64,000 nucleotides of DNA from Crotalaria pallida (lineage: Eukaryota; Streptophyta; Magnoliopsida; Fabales; Fabaceae). Numbering within the stretch: position 1 is the stretch's first letter; each line of letters opens with the position of its first letter. The position numbers and the translations under genes were made by a program. Below are positions 34,614 through 45,935 of the stretch, one piece after another. The notes beneath the pieces are model-generated. The model was not told where the DNA came from and did no database searches. It saw only the letters and a program-made list of their open reading frames with translations. The stretch is from the NCBI GenBank assembly GCA_037953625.1, contig CM075656.1:75535001-75599000 (forward strand), in the 5' to 3' direction.

Positions 34614-35495
34614 GAAGATAACAAACAATTAGGGTATGTAACTTTCCCTATTTGAAAATGTTATTACTATTAATTATCCTTGCTTTATAATAGGGTAAAA
34701 ATTAATATTCGTGATGTCAGGTTAATGCTATCTGCTAAATTATTTGCTGCAACTTAGACATACACTCACATTTGTACTGCATGTTCCCCCCTCGTCAACT
34801 TGCAGTATATGTCTTTGGAAAGTTTTTTACTGTTTTAGATATTCCTTTTAAAAGAGACTTGAATATCAGAAGAATACCATAAAGTGAAGAATACCATATA
34901 TACTTTAACTATTATATATGCTTTGGTTAATTAACTTACACTTTTTTTTTTGCAGTATTTCAAGTATACTGCATATATGAGAAGAATGCCATAATATCAT
35001 GTATCTGAACTGAAGTTGTTTTTTTTACTTGATTTTATGTAGCCAGGCAAGGAAAGGCCAGCTTGTTAGCTTGTGGCATGTAATGTTCGTTGCAGATAAA
35101 GTATTTCTTCCCTAGAGTTTTGTTGTGAATTTTTTCATATTATAATAAATTATGAAGAATGGTCTTGAACAAAGTAGAATGAAGGAACAGTCAGGGAATT
35201 AATACAAACAATCTGTTTGTAAGAGTATTTGGTTTGATTTTTTAAATTGTTGTCTTCTATATTGCAACTGGTAGCTATTTCTCAAGGCATTGAGATCATG
35301 ATGAATCGTGTTTGCGTAATGATGCTTACTAACCTTTGCTATGTATCCTAATAGTTATATTTTGTGAGGTATGTTTACAAATTATTGTGTAGCAGGGAAG
35401 AGTATGAGGGTATCACTTGAATTTTTAGTGGAAAATCCTAAACCTGATGAGAGTGAAGTAGAATAACTTGCCTTCTAGGGTCTTGGTGGGTTTAT
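34614..35495 (+). other. 3' UTR and proximal flank of F-box C
   Basis: Matches the flank of F-box B, including the candidate 3'-UTR intron from GTATGT (34634) to TTTTTGCAG (about 34965), and the stretch shared with the CNL downstream region (34720-34890). Noncoding. Confidence 0.75.
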
Positions 35496-35504
35496 ATATG
35501 TATA

Positions 35505-36026
35505 GGCTTATTTATATTTTTAGTCCCTGCAAGTTATGGGTGTTTTGGTTTTAGTCCCTAAAAGTTTTTTTGACCTTGTCTCATCCTTAATTGTTTTGAA
35601 AATTTCGTTTTAGTTCCTGCTATTAAGAAAAATTTGTTAACTGTTTATGTGACTAACGAAATGGCACATCAGCATACACATACGCAAGTATTGTAGGCTA
35701 CCGGTAGAATGACGTGGATGATCTGGACCTGCAAGAGCAAAAGGGCCAAAGCTCAACCCAAATGTGTTTGTGGAATGGGTTTTGGCCCTTTTGCTATAGC
35801 TGGCCCGGATCATTCTCGTCATTTTATTTGTGACACGTAATACTTGCACACATGTCACATGTTTGCTGGCGTGGCATTCTGCTATTCACATCAACGGTTA
35901 ACGGATTTTTCCTAAACTGCAACCAAATTTTCAAAACAATTAAAGGATGGGTCAAGGTGAAAAAAACTTACAGAAACCAAAATCAAAACACGCTCAACTT
36001 TCAGGGACTAAAGATATAAATAAGCC
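35505..36026. mobile_element. 522-bp MITE of MULE type
   Basis: Ends are GGCTTATTTATATTTTTAGT and its inverse, flanked by ATATGTATA (35496-35504) and ATATGTACA (36027-36035), a 9-base duplication with one mismatch. The interior has no gene. It begins with the same GGCTTATTTAT as the 2.6-kb element at 27216, so the two probably belong to one transposase family. Confidence 0.85.
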
Positions 36027-36597
36027 ATATGTACATGAGCTGATAATATTATTATTGTGGGTGAAAGAATGAAAGCATTCAAACCCTTTGACCAGACCGT
36101 GCTTGTATAATGGGTTTAATTTGGAAAATTTGGCTCTACAAAGTTTTTCGTATTTATCTTCATTGCTAATAATTTGGTTGATATATAAATGGTAAAAACA
36201 AATAAATGATGCAGATTTATTTAGGATTTAGCAAGTTTGTCTTGTTAGCATTACAAAAGTGAAGGGTTTCCCTTTCTTACTTAGGTGGTCTTAATTGCTG
36301 AAATGTCCTTCCATTTTGGTCTGAATTTCAATTTACAATACTGTTTTTATGGCAACACATACATCTCGTTGGTCCTGATCATTTGTCCAGGATTCTTGCA
36401 TTCAAATACTCCGTATATTTTTCTGTCAAGAACTAATTGTTTTCTTTATGGAATTTAAATAAACAAATTTGAAAGTGTAAGTTTTTATAGGAAATTAAAT
36501 TGTATTCTTAGTTAATTAAAATGATGTTTTAACTTTTTAATATTCACTCTGGTCCTATAGGTAAGATTTTTTGAGATTTTTCACTTTCATAAAATAA
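36027..36597 (+). other. distal flank of F-box unit C
   Basis: Noncoding, homologous to 29792-30960 of unit B and to the myosin 5' region at 49800-50150 over its first 300 bases. No gene. Confidence 0.7.
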
Positions 36598-37526
36598 GGC
36601 CCCGTTTGGGGTGGTTGCCAGTTTCTGGTTTTTGGTTTCGAAAGTGTATTTTTAAAACAAAACATGTTCGGCAAAATTTGAGCTGAAATGATTTTTTACT
36701 CATTTTCAGAACAATTTCACCTCTATTTTCAAAATAACAAATAATGGTTTCATAATTTCATTTTTGAGTTGCAAACTTATATCACCTCATCATCTTTTGC
36801 ATCATTCAATCACCACCACCATCATCACTCATTCATTCAACCACCACCACCATGACTGTCATCACACTACCATAACCATTATGGTCACTGCTACCACCAT
36901 GACTGTCATCCAACTAACACCATTGTAACCGTCTAAACCCCAACCACCACCCTGACCCTTATAGCCACCCCAACCATAACTACATTCTCACCTACTACCA
37001 TTGTCCCTCCTTGTACCACCATCATCTTCGGACAACCACCACCCAACAACTATCATCACCACTCGGACCACTACCATAGTGACCACCCAAATCACCATTG
37101 CCCTCGCATGACCACCACCACCATCGCAACATCACTACCACCTCAACCACCACCACGACCACCTCCATGTCCATCGCAACTATCACTTTTTAACACAATC
37201 ACCACATCCTCACCCCCCCTCCCCCACCATCTCTCCTTCAACCAACACCACAAAAGTTACTACTCGAAACTGCAATCACTATAACAACGGCCACAACCTT
37301 CTACTAGTAATAACAACAACCACGCTGAAGCTGTTATTAAATTATTGTGGTAGTATACAAGATGATGGTGTGTAACATTGTAGGAGCGCTATAAAAATTA
37401 TAAATTTGAAATTAATTTTGAAAATTGAAAACCAAAAAATTTGAAACCGACATTATAAAAATGGGAACTAGTTTTAGTTTTTTAAAATTTTAAAACTCAA
37501 AACTTAAAACCACTCCGAACGGGGCC
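36598..37526. mobile_element. 929-bp PIF/Harbinger-type element
   Basis: Terminal inverted repeats begin GGCCCCGTTTGGGGTGGTT and GGCCCCGTTCGGAGTGGTT, flanked by TAA (36595-36597, 37527-37529); the unoccupied site is AAATAAGATAG near 30960. The three-base TAA/TTA duplication and the ends fit PIF/Harbinger (Tourist-like). The middle (36800-37250) is strongly strand-biased CCA/ACC repeat-like sequence without an open frame. Confidence 0.8.
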
Positions 37527-37529
37527 TAA

Positions 37530-37765
37530 GATAGTTAAATTTGTTAGTGACATTGTAAATTTTCAAATTTGATATACTTTTTCAAAATTACCCTTATCAT
37601 TATTATTGAGACTTTAAAAAGTGTTGAGTTTATAGAAGTGTTTGTGTAAAGAAGTACAATTAAATACAATTGGAAAATTGAAATATTGTGTTATATAAAT
37701 AAAATCAAAATAAAAACCCCATAATGATTTTATATATGGGACGACGGAATAGAATAATATAACTT
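37530..37765 (+). other. last part of F-box unit C flank
   Basis: Noncoding; matches 30970-31190 of unit B. Confidence 0.6.
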
Positions 37766-37780
37766 TATCTTTTGTATTTG

Positions 37781-37962
37781 TTTTTTTTTTTTTTGTTTTA
37801 TAAAACTGTGAAGGGGAACTTCACAGTCACCTGGAGCAACATGGGTGGGGTGCCTCCCAAGGGATGTTCTCCACAAGATTCGAACCTCTCACCTTATGGT
37901 CTTATGGGTTCTCAATATCCTTATGGTCCTAGCATGCTTCCACTAGGCCAAACCCATTTGGG
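37781..37962 (-). mobile_element. tRNA-derived SINE, different family
   Basis: Minus strand carries an A-box-like TTTGGCCTAGTGGAAGC and a B-box-like AGGTTCGAATCTT and an A-tail (T run at 37781). Flanked by a 15-base duplication beginning TATCTTTT (37766-37780, 37963-37977; two mismatches). The unoccupied site is at about 31200 in unit B. Confidence 0.8.
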
Positions 37963-38795
37963 TATCTTTTATAATTGTTTATCCTATATATAATGCATAG
38001 ATTAGAAAAATGCTTTCTTTATTAGGCTAATCCTTATTAATTTTTGGTGTATATCTAGAGCATCCTCAATCAACTACTAAAGATTGATTTCTTTTGATAT
38101 GCATACAAATTATCAGAGTAAGTTTCATTTGATTCAACATTTTTTTAAACACAAAATAGGTTTATTGATATTATAAATGTTTAAAGAACTCAGTTATCTA
38201 CCAATTATTTAGAGCAGTGATGCATTCATCCTTATTTAGAGTGATGACTTATAAGTCTAAAAATTAGAGAAAATTGTGATCATCATAGTAAATATTCATA
38301 GTGACATACACACCTATCTAGTCTTAGGAATTTCACCCGTTTTTCTTATTTTGTATTCCGTCTGGTCTTATTTGTAAGATCATTTTAAGAAAAAAAAATT
38401 TGGCCTTATTTGTAAGATCATTTTCCAATTTCCAATAACATTTAATTACTTCTTTCCAAAAATGTTCCTATTAAATCAATACTTTTTAGTTTTAGAATCT
38501 CAACAACAATTATATATAAGAGTAATTTTGAAAAAGTATATTAAATATTGACATTTCAACACCATTAATTAACAACCTTAATTTATTTTCGTGGTGAACG
38601 TGAATTTTTTCAAAAAAATGTTACATGATGAAGTGTTTTATTTTGTATTTTATGTTTCACTAACACTCCTTATGACCAAAATTTCAATTAAAATCAATGA
38701 TTTTTTTCTTCTTTTCATTCTCGAATCTCCTGTCACTTCTTCAGGCATATGGATTAGCCTCCCACAAGTTAAAAAGAGTGTATGTTAATAACTCC
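37963..38795 (+). repeat. upstream part of a third F-box unit, without its gene
   Basis: From about 37985 it matches the beginning of unit C (31230-32200), lacking the SINE. Homology stops near 38745 at TCTTCAGGCATATGG, where Copia-derived sequence begins. No F-box coding sequence follows. Confidence 0.75.
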
Positions 38796-38966
38796 CACGG
38801 ACTAGGCTACATGTCCTGACACCATAGAATCTATTTCAGGATATTGTATTTTTTGTTGATGGATCATTGATTTTATGAAAGTTAAAGAAGCAACATATTG
38901 TTTACAAATCATCACTAGAAGGGCATTGGCTATCACATCTTGCCGTGAAATCCAATGACTTACTTG

Positions 38967-39248
38967 CTCCCTCCTCCTCGAATTATAAGCAACAAAAAAA
39001 ATACTTTTTTTGGTTTAAAATATAAGCAAAATTAACTAACTTTATTAAATTTTGTTTCATTCCCAATACTACTTTTCTAAAACATCTCTAGAAAATTGTA
39101 ATCTTAATTAATTTTTGTTTCATTCCCAATACTACTTTCCTAAAATACCTCTATTTTTTATAAATTTGAGAAAATTAAATACAATCAACTAATCTCCTTA
39201 ATAAGCTTAAAAGTAATTGGAATTGCTTATAATTCGAACCGGAGAGAG
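38967..39248. mobile_element. Stowaway-like MITE
   Basis: Inverted ends CTCCCTCCTCCTCGAATTATAAGC and GCTTATAATTCGAACCGGAGAGAG, next to TG on the left and TA on the right, fit a Tc1/mariner-type MITE whose left TA has mutated. It interrupts the Copia RNase H frame between the motifs IQWLT and LLQQF. Confidence 0.75.
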
Positions 39249-39279
39249 TATCTTCTACAACAATTTTCAGTACCATTTA

Positions 39280-39621
39280 GGCTACGGCTCAGGTGCATAG
39301 AAAATGATAGCATGCATTTAGTGCATGTTGAATTTGCACCATTGATTTAATAAAAAAATATATCAATGGTTAGGATTAAATAGACAATTTTGTGCATTGA
39401 CTATTTTGCACTTAATATCAATGGTTAGGATTAAATAGACAATTTTTTATGAATAGTGGTTAGGTGACGAAGGAAGAGTGAAAAGATTAAGTGCAAAATA
39501 GTCAATGCACAAAATTGTCTATTTAATCTAACCATTGATATATTTTTTTATTAAATCAATGGTGCAAATTCAACATGCACTAAATGCATGCTATCATTTT
39601 CTATGCACCTTAGCCATAGCC
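39280..39621. mobile_element. 342-bp fold-back MITE of MULE type
   Basis: The two halves are inverted repeats over about 140 bases (GGCTACGGCTCAGGTGCATA at one end; near-identical inverse at the other). Flanks TACCATTTA (39271-39279) and TACATTTTA (39622-39630) look like a diverged 9-base duplication. Deleting the element plus one flank restores the coding sequence SVPFIQHA of the Copia RNase H. Confidence 0.75.
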
Positions 39622-39879
39622 TACATTTTATTCAGCATGCTCTTTTTTATTGTGATAGTGTATCTGTCAGACACATAGCAACTAATTCAGTATTCCATGA
39701 ATGCACTAAGCAAAGAGATGGTGTCATGCGTGGCTCGTGAGAGATTGCTTTCTAAATCATATCATTTGCTTCCTATTTCCTCAGTAGAGCAAATGACAAA
39801 TATTCTCACCCGAGCTTTGGATCCTTCACCTTTTGCTTATTTGCTGTCCAAGTTGGGAGTTATTGACATACATTCTTAA

Positions 39880-40120
39880 GCTTGTGGGAGGCTATTAGAA
39901 GTATTAAGGCTATAAATCGTGATTTTATAATGAAAAATGATGAATTTCAAATTTCAACAACTAATAAACTTAAATTGATGCAAGTTTTTTTTAATGTATA
40001 ACCAATGCCTTTAGAGCGCATCAGCAAGTACTAGTCTTATCTGCACTATATAAATAATTAAATATGCAAAAAATGATAAATAGACATACAAAATATTATC
40101 AACTTATAAATAGATGTATA
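39880..40120. other. AT-rich spacer
   Basis: No gene or repeat recognised between the Copia fragment and the next MITE. Confidence 0.4.
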
Positions 40121-40611
40121 GGCTTAAATATCAAAATGATCCTTGTAAATATTGATCCCTTTGAAATTGGTCCATGCAAAAAAAAAAAAAAAAAAACTTT
40201 TGATTTTGGTCCTTGTATTTACAAAATGTTTTGATTTGGGTCCAATTTAGATGGAAAACGCCGAAAACGTAATGTATTACATTCTATGACAAATTAAGAA
40301 TGATATTCTTGGATCAATTATCAAGGGTAAAAAGCCAACTTCCAGTACATGAGGAACCAATTAAAAAATCATGAGAGGGACCAAAACCTATTAAATCTAA
40401 TAATAAAGAGACCAAAATAAACTGCTAACATAATTATAGTTAATCTTTTTGGGGCCTAGCCCCCGATGTTTACCAAAAAAAAAATTAACAGGAGTCAGGA
40501 GGGATCAAAACCAAAATATTTCGTAAACGCAAGGATCAAAACTTTTTTTTTTTTGCAGAGACTAATTTCAAAGGAGCCAATAATTACAATGACCATTTTG
40601 ATATTTAAGCC
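40121..40611. mobile_element. 491-bp MITE of MULE type
   Basis: Ends are GGCTTAAATATCAAAATGAT and the inverse of its close variant, flanked by TAGATGTATA (40111-40120) and TAAATGTATA (40612-40621), ten bases with one mismatch. Interior contains A/T runs and no gene. The GGCTTA start links it to the elements at 27216 and 35505. Confidence 0.75.
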
Positions 40612-40621
40612 TAAATGTATA

Positions 40622-41761
40622 TCACGAAGAAAGTAACATGAGTCACTTACTTACTATAGATTGATTATCAAATGACACATTTCACTTTCTTATGATATAT
40701 ATAAATATTTGTAAGTTGATTTTATAACTCATAAATATGAGACAATAAGTGTGGTTTCACACTTTGTATCACTTTTTCAAAGTGTGAGGATTGATCCAAG
40801 AAAAATAATTTTAATTAAAAACTTATATTATTATTATGCAAATGTTAATAAGTGTTTTAAGTGCACTTATTAAGAAGTCAAATGTAATGATATGCATTCT
40901 TTTTATATTATAGAGACACAGAGTAACGAACAATCATTATTATTTTTTTTTCTAAATTTAAAATTCTTAACAAGTATTATCAATACCATTATTATTGTTG
41001 TTGTTGTTATCATCTCAATCCTTGTATATAATAATCTTTTGAGATTTTTATTCTGTGATTATTTATAAGATTTTATAATAATTTTCAATGATAATTAATT
41101 GTTTCTTTCTACAAACACTCCTGCCTACTTAACCTTTTGGATTCTCAATAATAGTGGTAGTTCTGAAAATACATACTCTGTATGTCTCTTATTATAAGTT
41201 ACTTTTACCTTATTTATGCAGATTACGAAAAATAATTATTACTCTCAAATTTATTACAAAATATTCATTTCAAAGTTGTCCCTATTTAAAACTTTACAAC
41301 TTTATTCATTTATCTCTCTATTGTAATTTTTATCCTATCACTCGTATCTAATTATGAAAGATGTATTTGGAACAAACTCTTTAATACTACCCAAATATTT
41401 TAAAACGACTTAATAAAAAAAGACAAAAATCTATCAAAATAATGTCTTACAATAAAAAATGAAAAGAGTATCAAATATTCACGTTTCCATCACAATTAAC
41501 TAAATAAATCAACTTTAAAAAAAAAAAAAAGCATTAAATCTGGTAAGAAGATTTCATATATACACGGAGTATTATTATTATTATTCACCGACCAGCATAT
41601 AAAGTCAGAGAGAATGAGAGATATCCAGAAACAGAGGATAAAAACAGAGAGTTTCTTTGGCTGAACAGAATTGTTGACTTGTCCAATTTCGTCTCTCTTC
41701 ATCTTTCTTTTTTGTTTCTCTTTCTTTCATTTCATTTCCTAATAACCATTCATTCATTCCT
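40622..41761 (+). promoter_or_regulatory. upstream region of the CNL gene
   Basis: AT-rich noncoding sequence. The last 200 bases include a purine-rich segment (AGAGAGAATGAGAGATATCC) and then a pyrimidine-rich leader up to the start ATG. No exact promoter is assigned. Weak resemblance of 41085-41180 to upstream parts of the F-box units was noticed but is uncertain. Confidence 0.5.
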
Positions 41762-43094
41762 ATGGATTTATCTGAATCATCCCTGTCCTGTAGGGCTGAA
41801 TCAATCTTAGAGAAGCTCCTTTCATCTTCGACTGTTGAACAAGTTTCTCTAGATATTGGTGTCTCTGGCGATCTGCAAGAGTTTAAAGAGGCTCTGTCAT
41901 CCCTCAAAGATAGGCTTTTGGTGGCTGACTATAGGCCACAGCTGCACCCTGATCTGCTTGAATGGCCATGGATGCTCAAACAAGTATTATCTGATGCTGA
42001 AAACATGTTGGATGAAATTCATTGCCAATCATCATCATCGTTAGGAGGAGGAAAGCAGAAATGGCTAAAACCTCTTGGTAGTAGCTTCATAACCAAGGTT
42101 GGTAGCTTCTTTTTCTCATCTTCTAATCCATTTCTTTTTCGCAATCCTCCAAAGTTGGCTACACAAATTAAAGAACTCACTAAGAGAGTACAGCATTGTG
42201 CTGCTGAAAAGTTTGATGTTGGTACATTTCCCTATGACATTATTGATAAAGATGTGAGAGGAAGGGAAATTGATAAAGAAACAATCATAGAGAAGCTTTT
42301 GATGGAGCACCATGATTATGATTCTCATTGTGATGATGATGATGATGAAAGTCTCTCCGTTCTTCCCATTGTTGGGATGCGAGGCTTGGGTAAGTCCACA
42401 CTTGCTAAAATTGTGTTTCGTGATAAAAGAATACGCAAGTGTTTTTCGGTGCAGATGTGGGTGTGTGTTTCTCATCAGTTCGACATTGAGCAAATCATCA
42501 TTCAAGTGATTAATTCTGCATGTTTTTTTTATATTACTTACCAATTGATCAATAAAGGACAATTTAAAATGGGACAACTTCTAGAACTTCTCGAAAGTAA
42601 ACTTGCTAGAAAAAAGTTCTTACTTGTCTTGCACAATGTATGGAATGAGGATCCTCTCAAATGGGATGAGTTGAGGAGTTTAATACCAACAGGCGCGAAT
42701 GGAAGTAAAATTCTATTGACTACACATAGTCGTTCAATTGCTTCCATGACAAGCAACATTCCCTCTCATAATTTAGAACCCCTTTCTCTAAAAGATTCAT
42801 TGTCTCTGTTTGAAAATTTTGCAACAAGAAGAGTAGAAAAAAAGTATCCGTATTTGATAGAGATTGGGAGAAAAATCGTGAACCAATGTGGAGGGATTCC
42901 TTTGGCAATAAAAACATTATTTGACATGATTGAGTGGGAATCTATGAGCTTTCGTGAGTTTCGGGATTTTTCTACACAGAATAGCATTTTACTTGCACTC
43001 AAATTAAGTTATCATTTCATGCCATTTTATTTGAAGCAATGCTTTGAATTGTTCTCCCTTTATCCAAATGATTATGTATTTCACAGTTCATAAG

Positions 43095-44668
43095 TGTGAA
43101 TTCAATGCTCCTAATTATGTGGATTATGTTTTGATGATGACAAAATAATTAACAAATCATGCCTTGAAGATATTGCAACATCAACATCAACAAGAAGTCA
43201 AGAAAAGAAGACAAGTGCCCAATCATTCTCAATCAAATATTAATTGTAAATTTCTAATTTATGTTGAGAGTGGTTGAGAGTGGGTAGAAATAGTTAGTCT
43301 CTTCTAGGAATAAATTTTTATATGTTTATTAAGTTGAGATTGACCAAAAATTAATACTTGAGAGAAAAAATAAAATTGAAATTTTTTTTTCCCATATCTG
43401 ATCAAAATACTCGAGTATTTTGATAAAGACTCGAGTATATACTCGAGTATTTATAGAAAAACTCGAGTATTTGTGCCAGGTCAGCAATTATGACCGTTAG
43501 TCTTGTTCGTGCACCAATTCACTCGTGACCGACCAAAAAGACTCGAGTATTTACCAAAAGACTCGAGTATTTTTGTCCAGTCAGCAAAAATGAACGTTGG
43601 AGAGACTCAAAAACTCAATTGAGGGCATTTGAGTCTCATCCAACCCCAAGAGAGAATTCAGAACCTTATTGTAAAATTTCTCTTTGAATTTGTGCAAGAA
43701 CAAACAAGACAACAACACATCATTGATTACAAGCTTTCATAATTTCCTCTTCTCAAGTGTTAATTCCCAAAAAGCTCAACTTCTCACTCATATTGTCATT
43801 TTATTCCAAGTTGAGTTTTAGGCCTCAATTCTTACATTGAGCTGTGCTTATTTGTGCTAATCCATTGTGAGATTAGTAATACACATACAAAAAGCTTGAT
43901 TATTCAAAGTCTTGGATTGTTCCCAAGCAAACCCTAAGTGGCTTAGGGTGTTGGAAGTCTTGAGAGGTTCTCAAGCACAAGACTAGGAGGTTCCTAGCCC
44001 GGTGGAGTTTCTTGAAGGGAGTTCAAGGAAGCTTTGTGAAGAGTTCTTCAATCACCGGAATCAAATTGGGGTAGAAATCAAGAGTTAGGTTCACTCTTGA
44101 AAGGGTTAGGTTGAGTGAGGTCATTCTCAAGCAATCCTTTGTAATTTCTAACAATTTGATTATTAGTAGAAACTCCTAAGTGATTAGGAGGACTGGATGT
44201 AGCTCATTGTTGGAGTGAACCAGGATAAAATTGCTTGAGTGTTGGTTTATTGCTTTTAATCTACTTTCTAGCTCAATAGACTTAAGTCATTTCAATCAAT
44301 TAGGATTTATACAATTAGGTAGCAAGTTCAAGGAATCTTTGTGTTAAAAGTTATTTAGATTACTTGCTATTCTGTTGGATAAGTTCCTGTTTATTATTGA
44401 ATTGATTTGAGTTAAATTGCTGAATTTTCGTTTCTGGTTTTTCTGCTATCTGATAGTAAAAACTCGAGTATTTCAGAAAAGACTCGAGTTGTTCATCCTG
44501 AAAAACTCGAGTATTTGACAAAAGACTCGAGTCTTTTGTTTCTGATTCCAGAAAATTCAGTCTAAGCTCCATTCTTCAATTATCAATCCAAATATTTGGT
44601 ATTAGTGCTTCAAAATACTATTCACCCCCCCTCTAGTATTTGCTTAGCCCGCTTGTTGGTTTCCAACA
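43095..44668 (+). mobile_element. 1574-bp solo LTR (Copia-type) in the CNL gene
   Basis: Starts TGTGAATTC, ends TTTCCAACA, and is flanked by the perfect 5-base duplication ATAAG (43090-43094, 44669-44673). No internal retrotransposon region is present, so it is a solo LTR left by LTR-LTR recombination. Two clusters of CTCGAG-centred motifs lie inside (43410-43575 and 44459-44540). The minus-strand ORF at 44360-44572 is an accidental translation. Confidence 0.95.
43410..43575. repeat. array of ACTCGAGTATTT motifs in the solo LTR
   Basis: Six copies of the palindromic core ACTCGAGT, mostly followed by ATTT, occur within 170 bases; four more are near the other end at 44459-44540. All are separated by unrelated spacers of 8-60 bases. 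Confidence 0.85.
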
Positions 44669-45935
44669 ATAAGTAGTTTCGCTTTGGGCAGCACTAGATA
44701 TCCTTCCTTCACCAAACATAGACGAAACTTTGACAGATGTTTCCCATCAATGTTTGCAAGAACTAATGCCAAGATATTTTTTTAAGGAATTTGTCAACTT
44801 TGGCACTTCATACTATTTTCAAATACATGATTTGGTGCATGATCTTGTTCGAGATATGGCAAAATATGAGTGCCTAATGGTAAATTCCAATAGCCAAGAT
44901 ATACCTGAGAATGTTCGACATCTATCATTTGATGTAAATAATCTATTTGATAAATCTTTCACCATGTATATTAATGTAAGAACCATACTATTTCCTATTG
45001 AAGGAGCAGGAGCAACCAGTGAAGATTTCTTAAATATGTGTGTGTCAAGTAGAAGGTACTTGCGAATTCTAGACTTAAGTGATTCTACATATAAGGTTTT
45101 GCCTTGGTCCATTGGTAAGTTGAGACATTTAAGGTTTTTTAGCCTTGAGCGAAACAAAAAAATTAAGAGAGTTCCTGATTCTATCTGCAAGCTTCAAAAT
45201 TTGCAAGTTTTGAATCTCGTTGGATGTATAGAGCTTAAGAAATTGCCCAAAGGATTAGGAAATTTAGCCAGTCTCCGACAATTAGGGATAACTACAAAGG
45301 AATCTACTTTACCTGAGAATGACATTGCAAACTTGGTTTCTCTTGAAATTCTGAAGATTGAATCTTGTGACAAACTAGAGTCTTTTTTTGTAAGGATAAA
45401 ACTTCCCTCTCTCAAAACATTAGAAGTTACAAATTGTAAGAGTCTAAAGCATTTGTCGCTTGATATTGACCATTTCCCTCAATTAGAGACTTTGTTAATT
45501 GACAATTGTAGCTATTTGGAACTGATAAAGAGACATGATGATCAAAACTCTAATTTGCAGTTAAAAGCAATCCGCTTTCATTCTTTGCCCCAACTAGTAA
45601 ACTTGCCTCTTTGGTTGCAAAAATCTACAAACACATTACAATCCTTATTGATTGTAGATTGCAAGAACCTAGAAGTGCTACCTGAATGGCTATCAACTTT
45701 GAGTGTACTGGGATCGTTTGGTTTGGTAAATTGTCCAAAGTTGATATCTCTTGCAAATGATATTCATCTCCTCACTTCTCTTGGATATTTAAGAATTGAA
45801 GATTGTCCAGAATTATGTAGAAAATATCAACCGCAAGTTGGAGAGCTTTGGCCTGGAATATCTCACATCAAACAAATTTTCATTGGTGAATCAGAAGATC
45901 TAAAGAAAAAAGAAGAAGAGTCGAAGGAATATTAG

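Larger units (their letters stand above)
38796..39879 (+). pseudogene. Copia retrotransposon RNase H fragment with two nested MITEs
   Basis: Broken reading frames give remnants of the Copia RNase H end: GSLI/KKQH near 38860-38910, CREIQWLT near 38945, then after two MITEs LLQQFSVPF, IQHALFYCDSVSVRHIATNSVFHECTK and finally LLPISSVEQMTNILTRALDPSPFAYLLSKLGVIDIHS (to 39879). There are frameshifts near 38880 and 39708 and a stop in place of the Trp of IQWL. Removing the two MITEs joins the coding pieces in order, so the fragment was here first. The rest of the retrotransposon is absent. Confidence 0.85.
41762..45935 (+). pseudogene. CNL (CC-NB-ARC-LRR) resistance gene, broken by a stop and a solo LTR
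   Basis: The first part (41762-43093, 443 residues) has an N-terminal CC region, P-loop GMRGLGKST (residues 205-213), RNBS-A (CFSVQMWVCVSHQFD), kinase-2 region LLVLHNVW (288-294), RNBS-B (GSKILLTTHSR), GLPL variant CGGIPLA and RNBS-D LKQCFELFSLYP. A TAA at 43091-43093 then ends the frame, and a solo LTR follows directly. The second part (about 44674-45935) resumes in the same frame with VVSLWAALDILPSPN, an MHD variant QIHDLVHDL, and about ten leucine-rich repeats, ending at TAG 45933-45935. CNL proteins are intracellular immune receptors. The kinase-2 aspartates (usually DD) read HN, so the ATPase was probably impaired as well. Confidence 0.93.

Noticed and set aside
43410..43575. CRISPR-like array of regularly spaced palindromes (also 61734-61840 and the MULE hairpins)
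   Set aside because: Plant nuclear DNA, unequal spacers, repeats too short, and location inside LTR or MULE ends.
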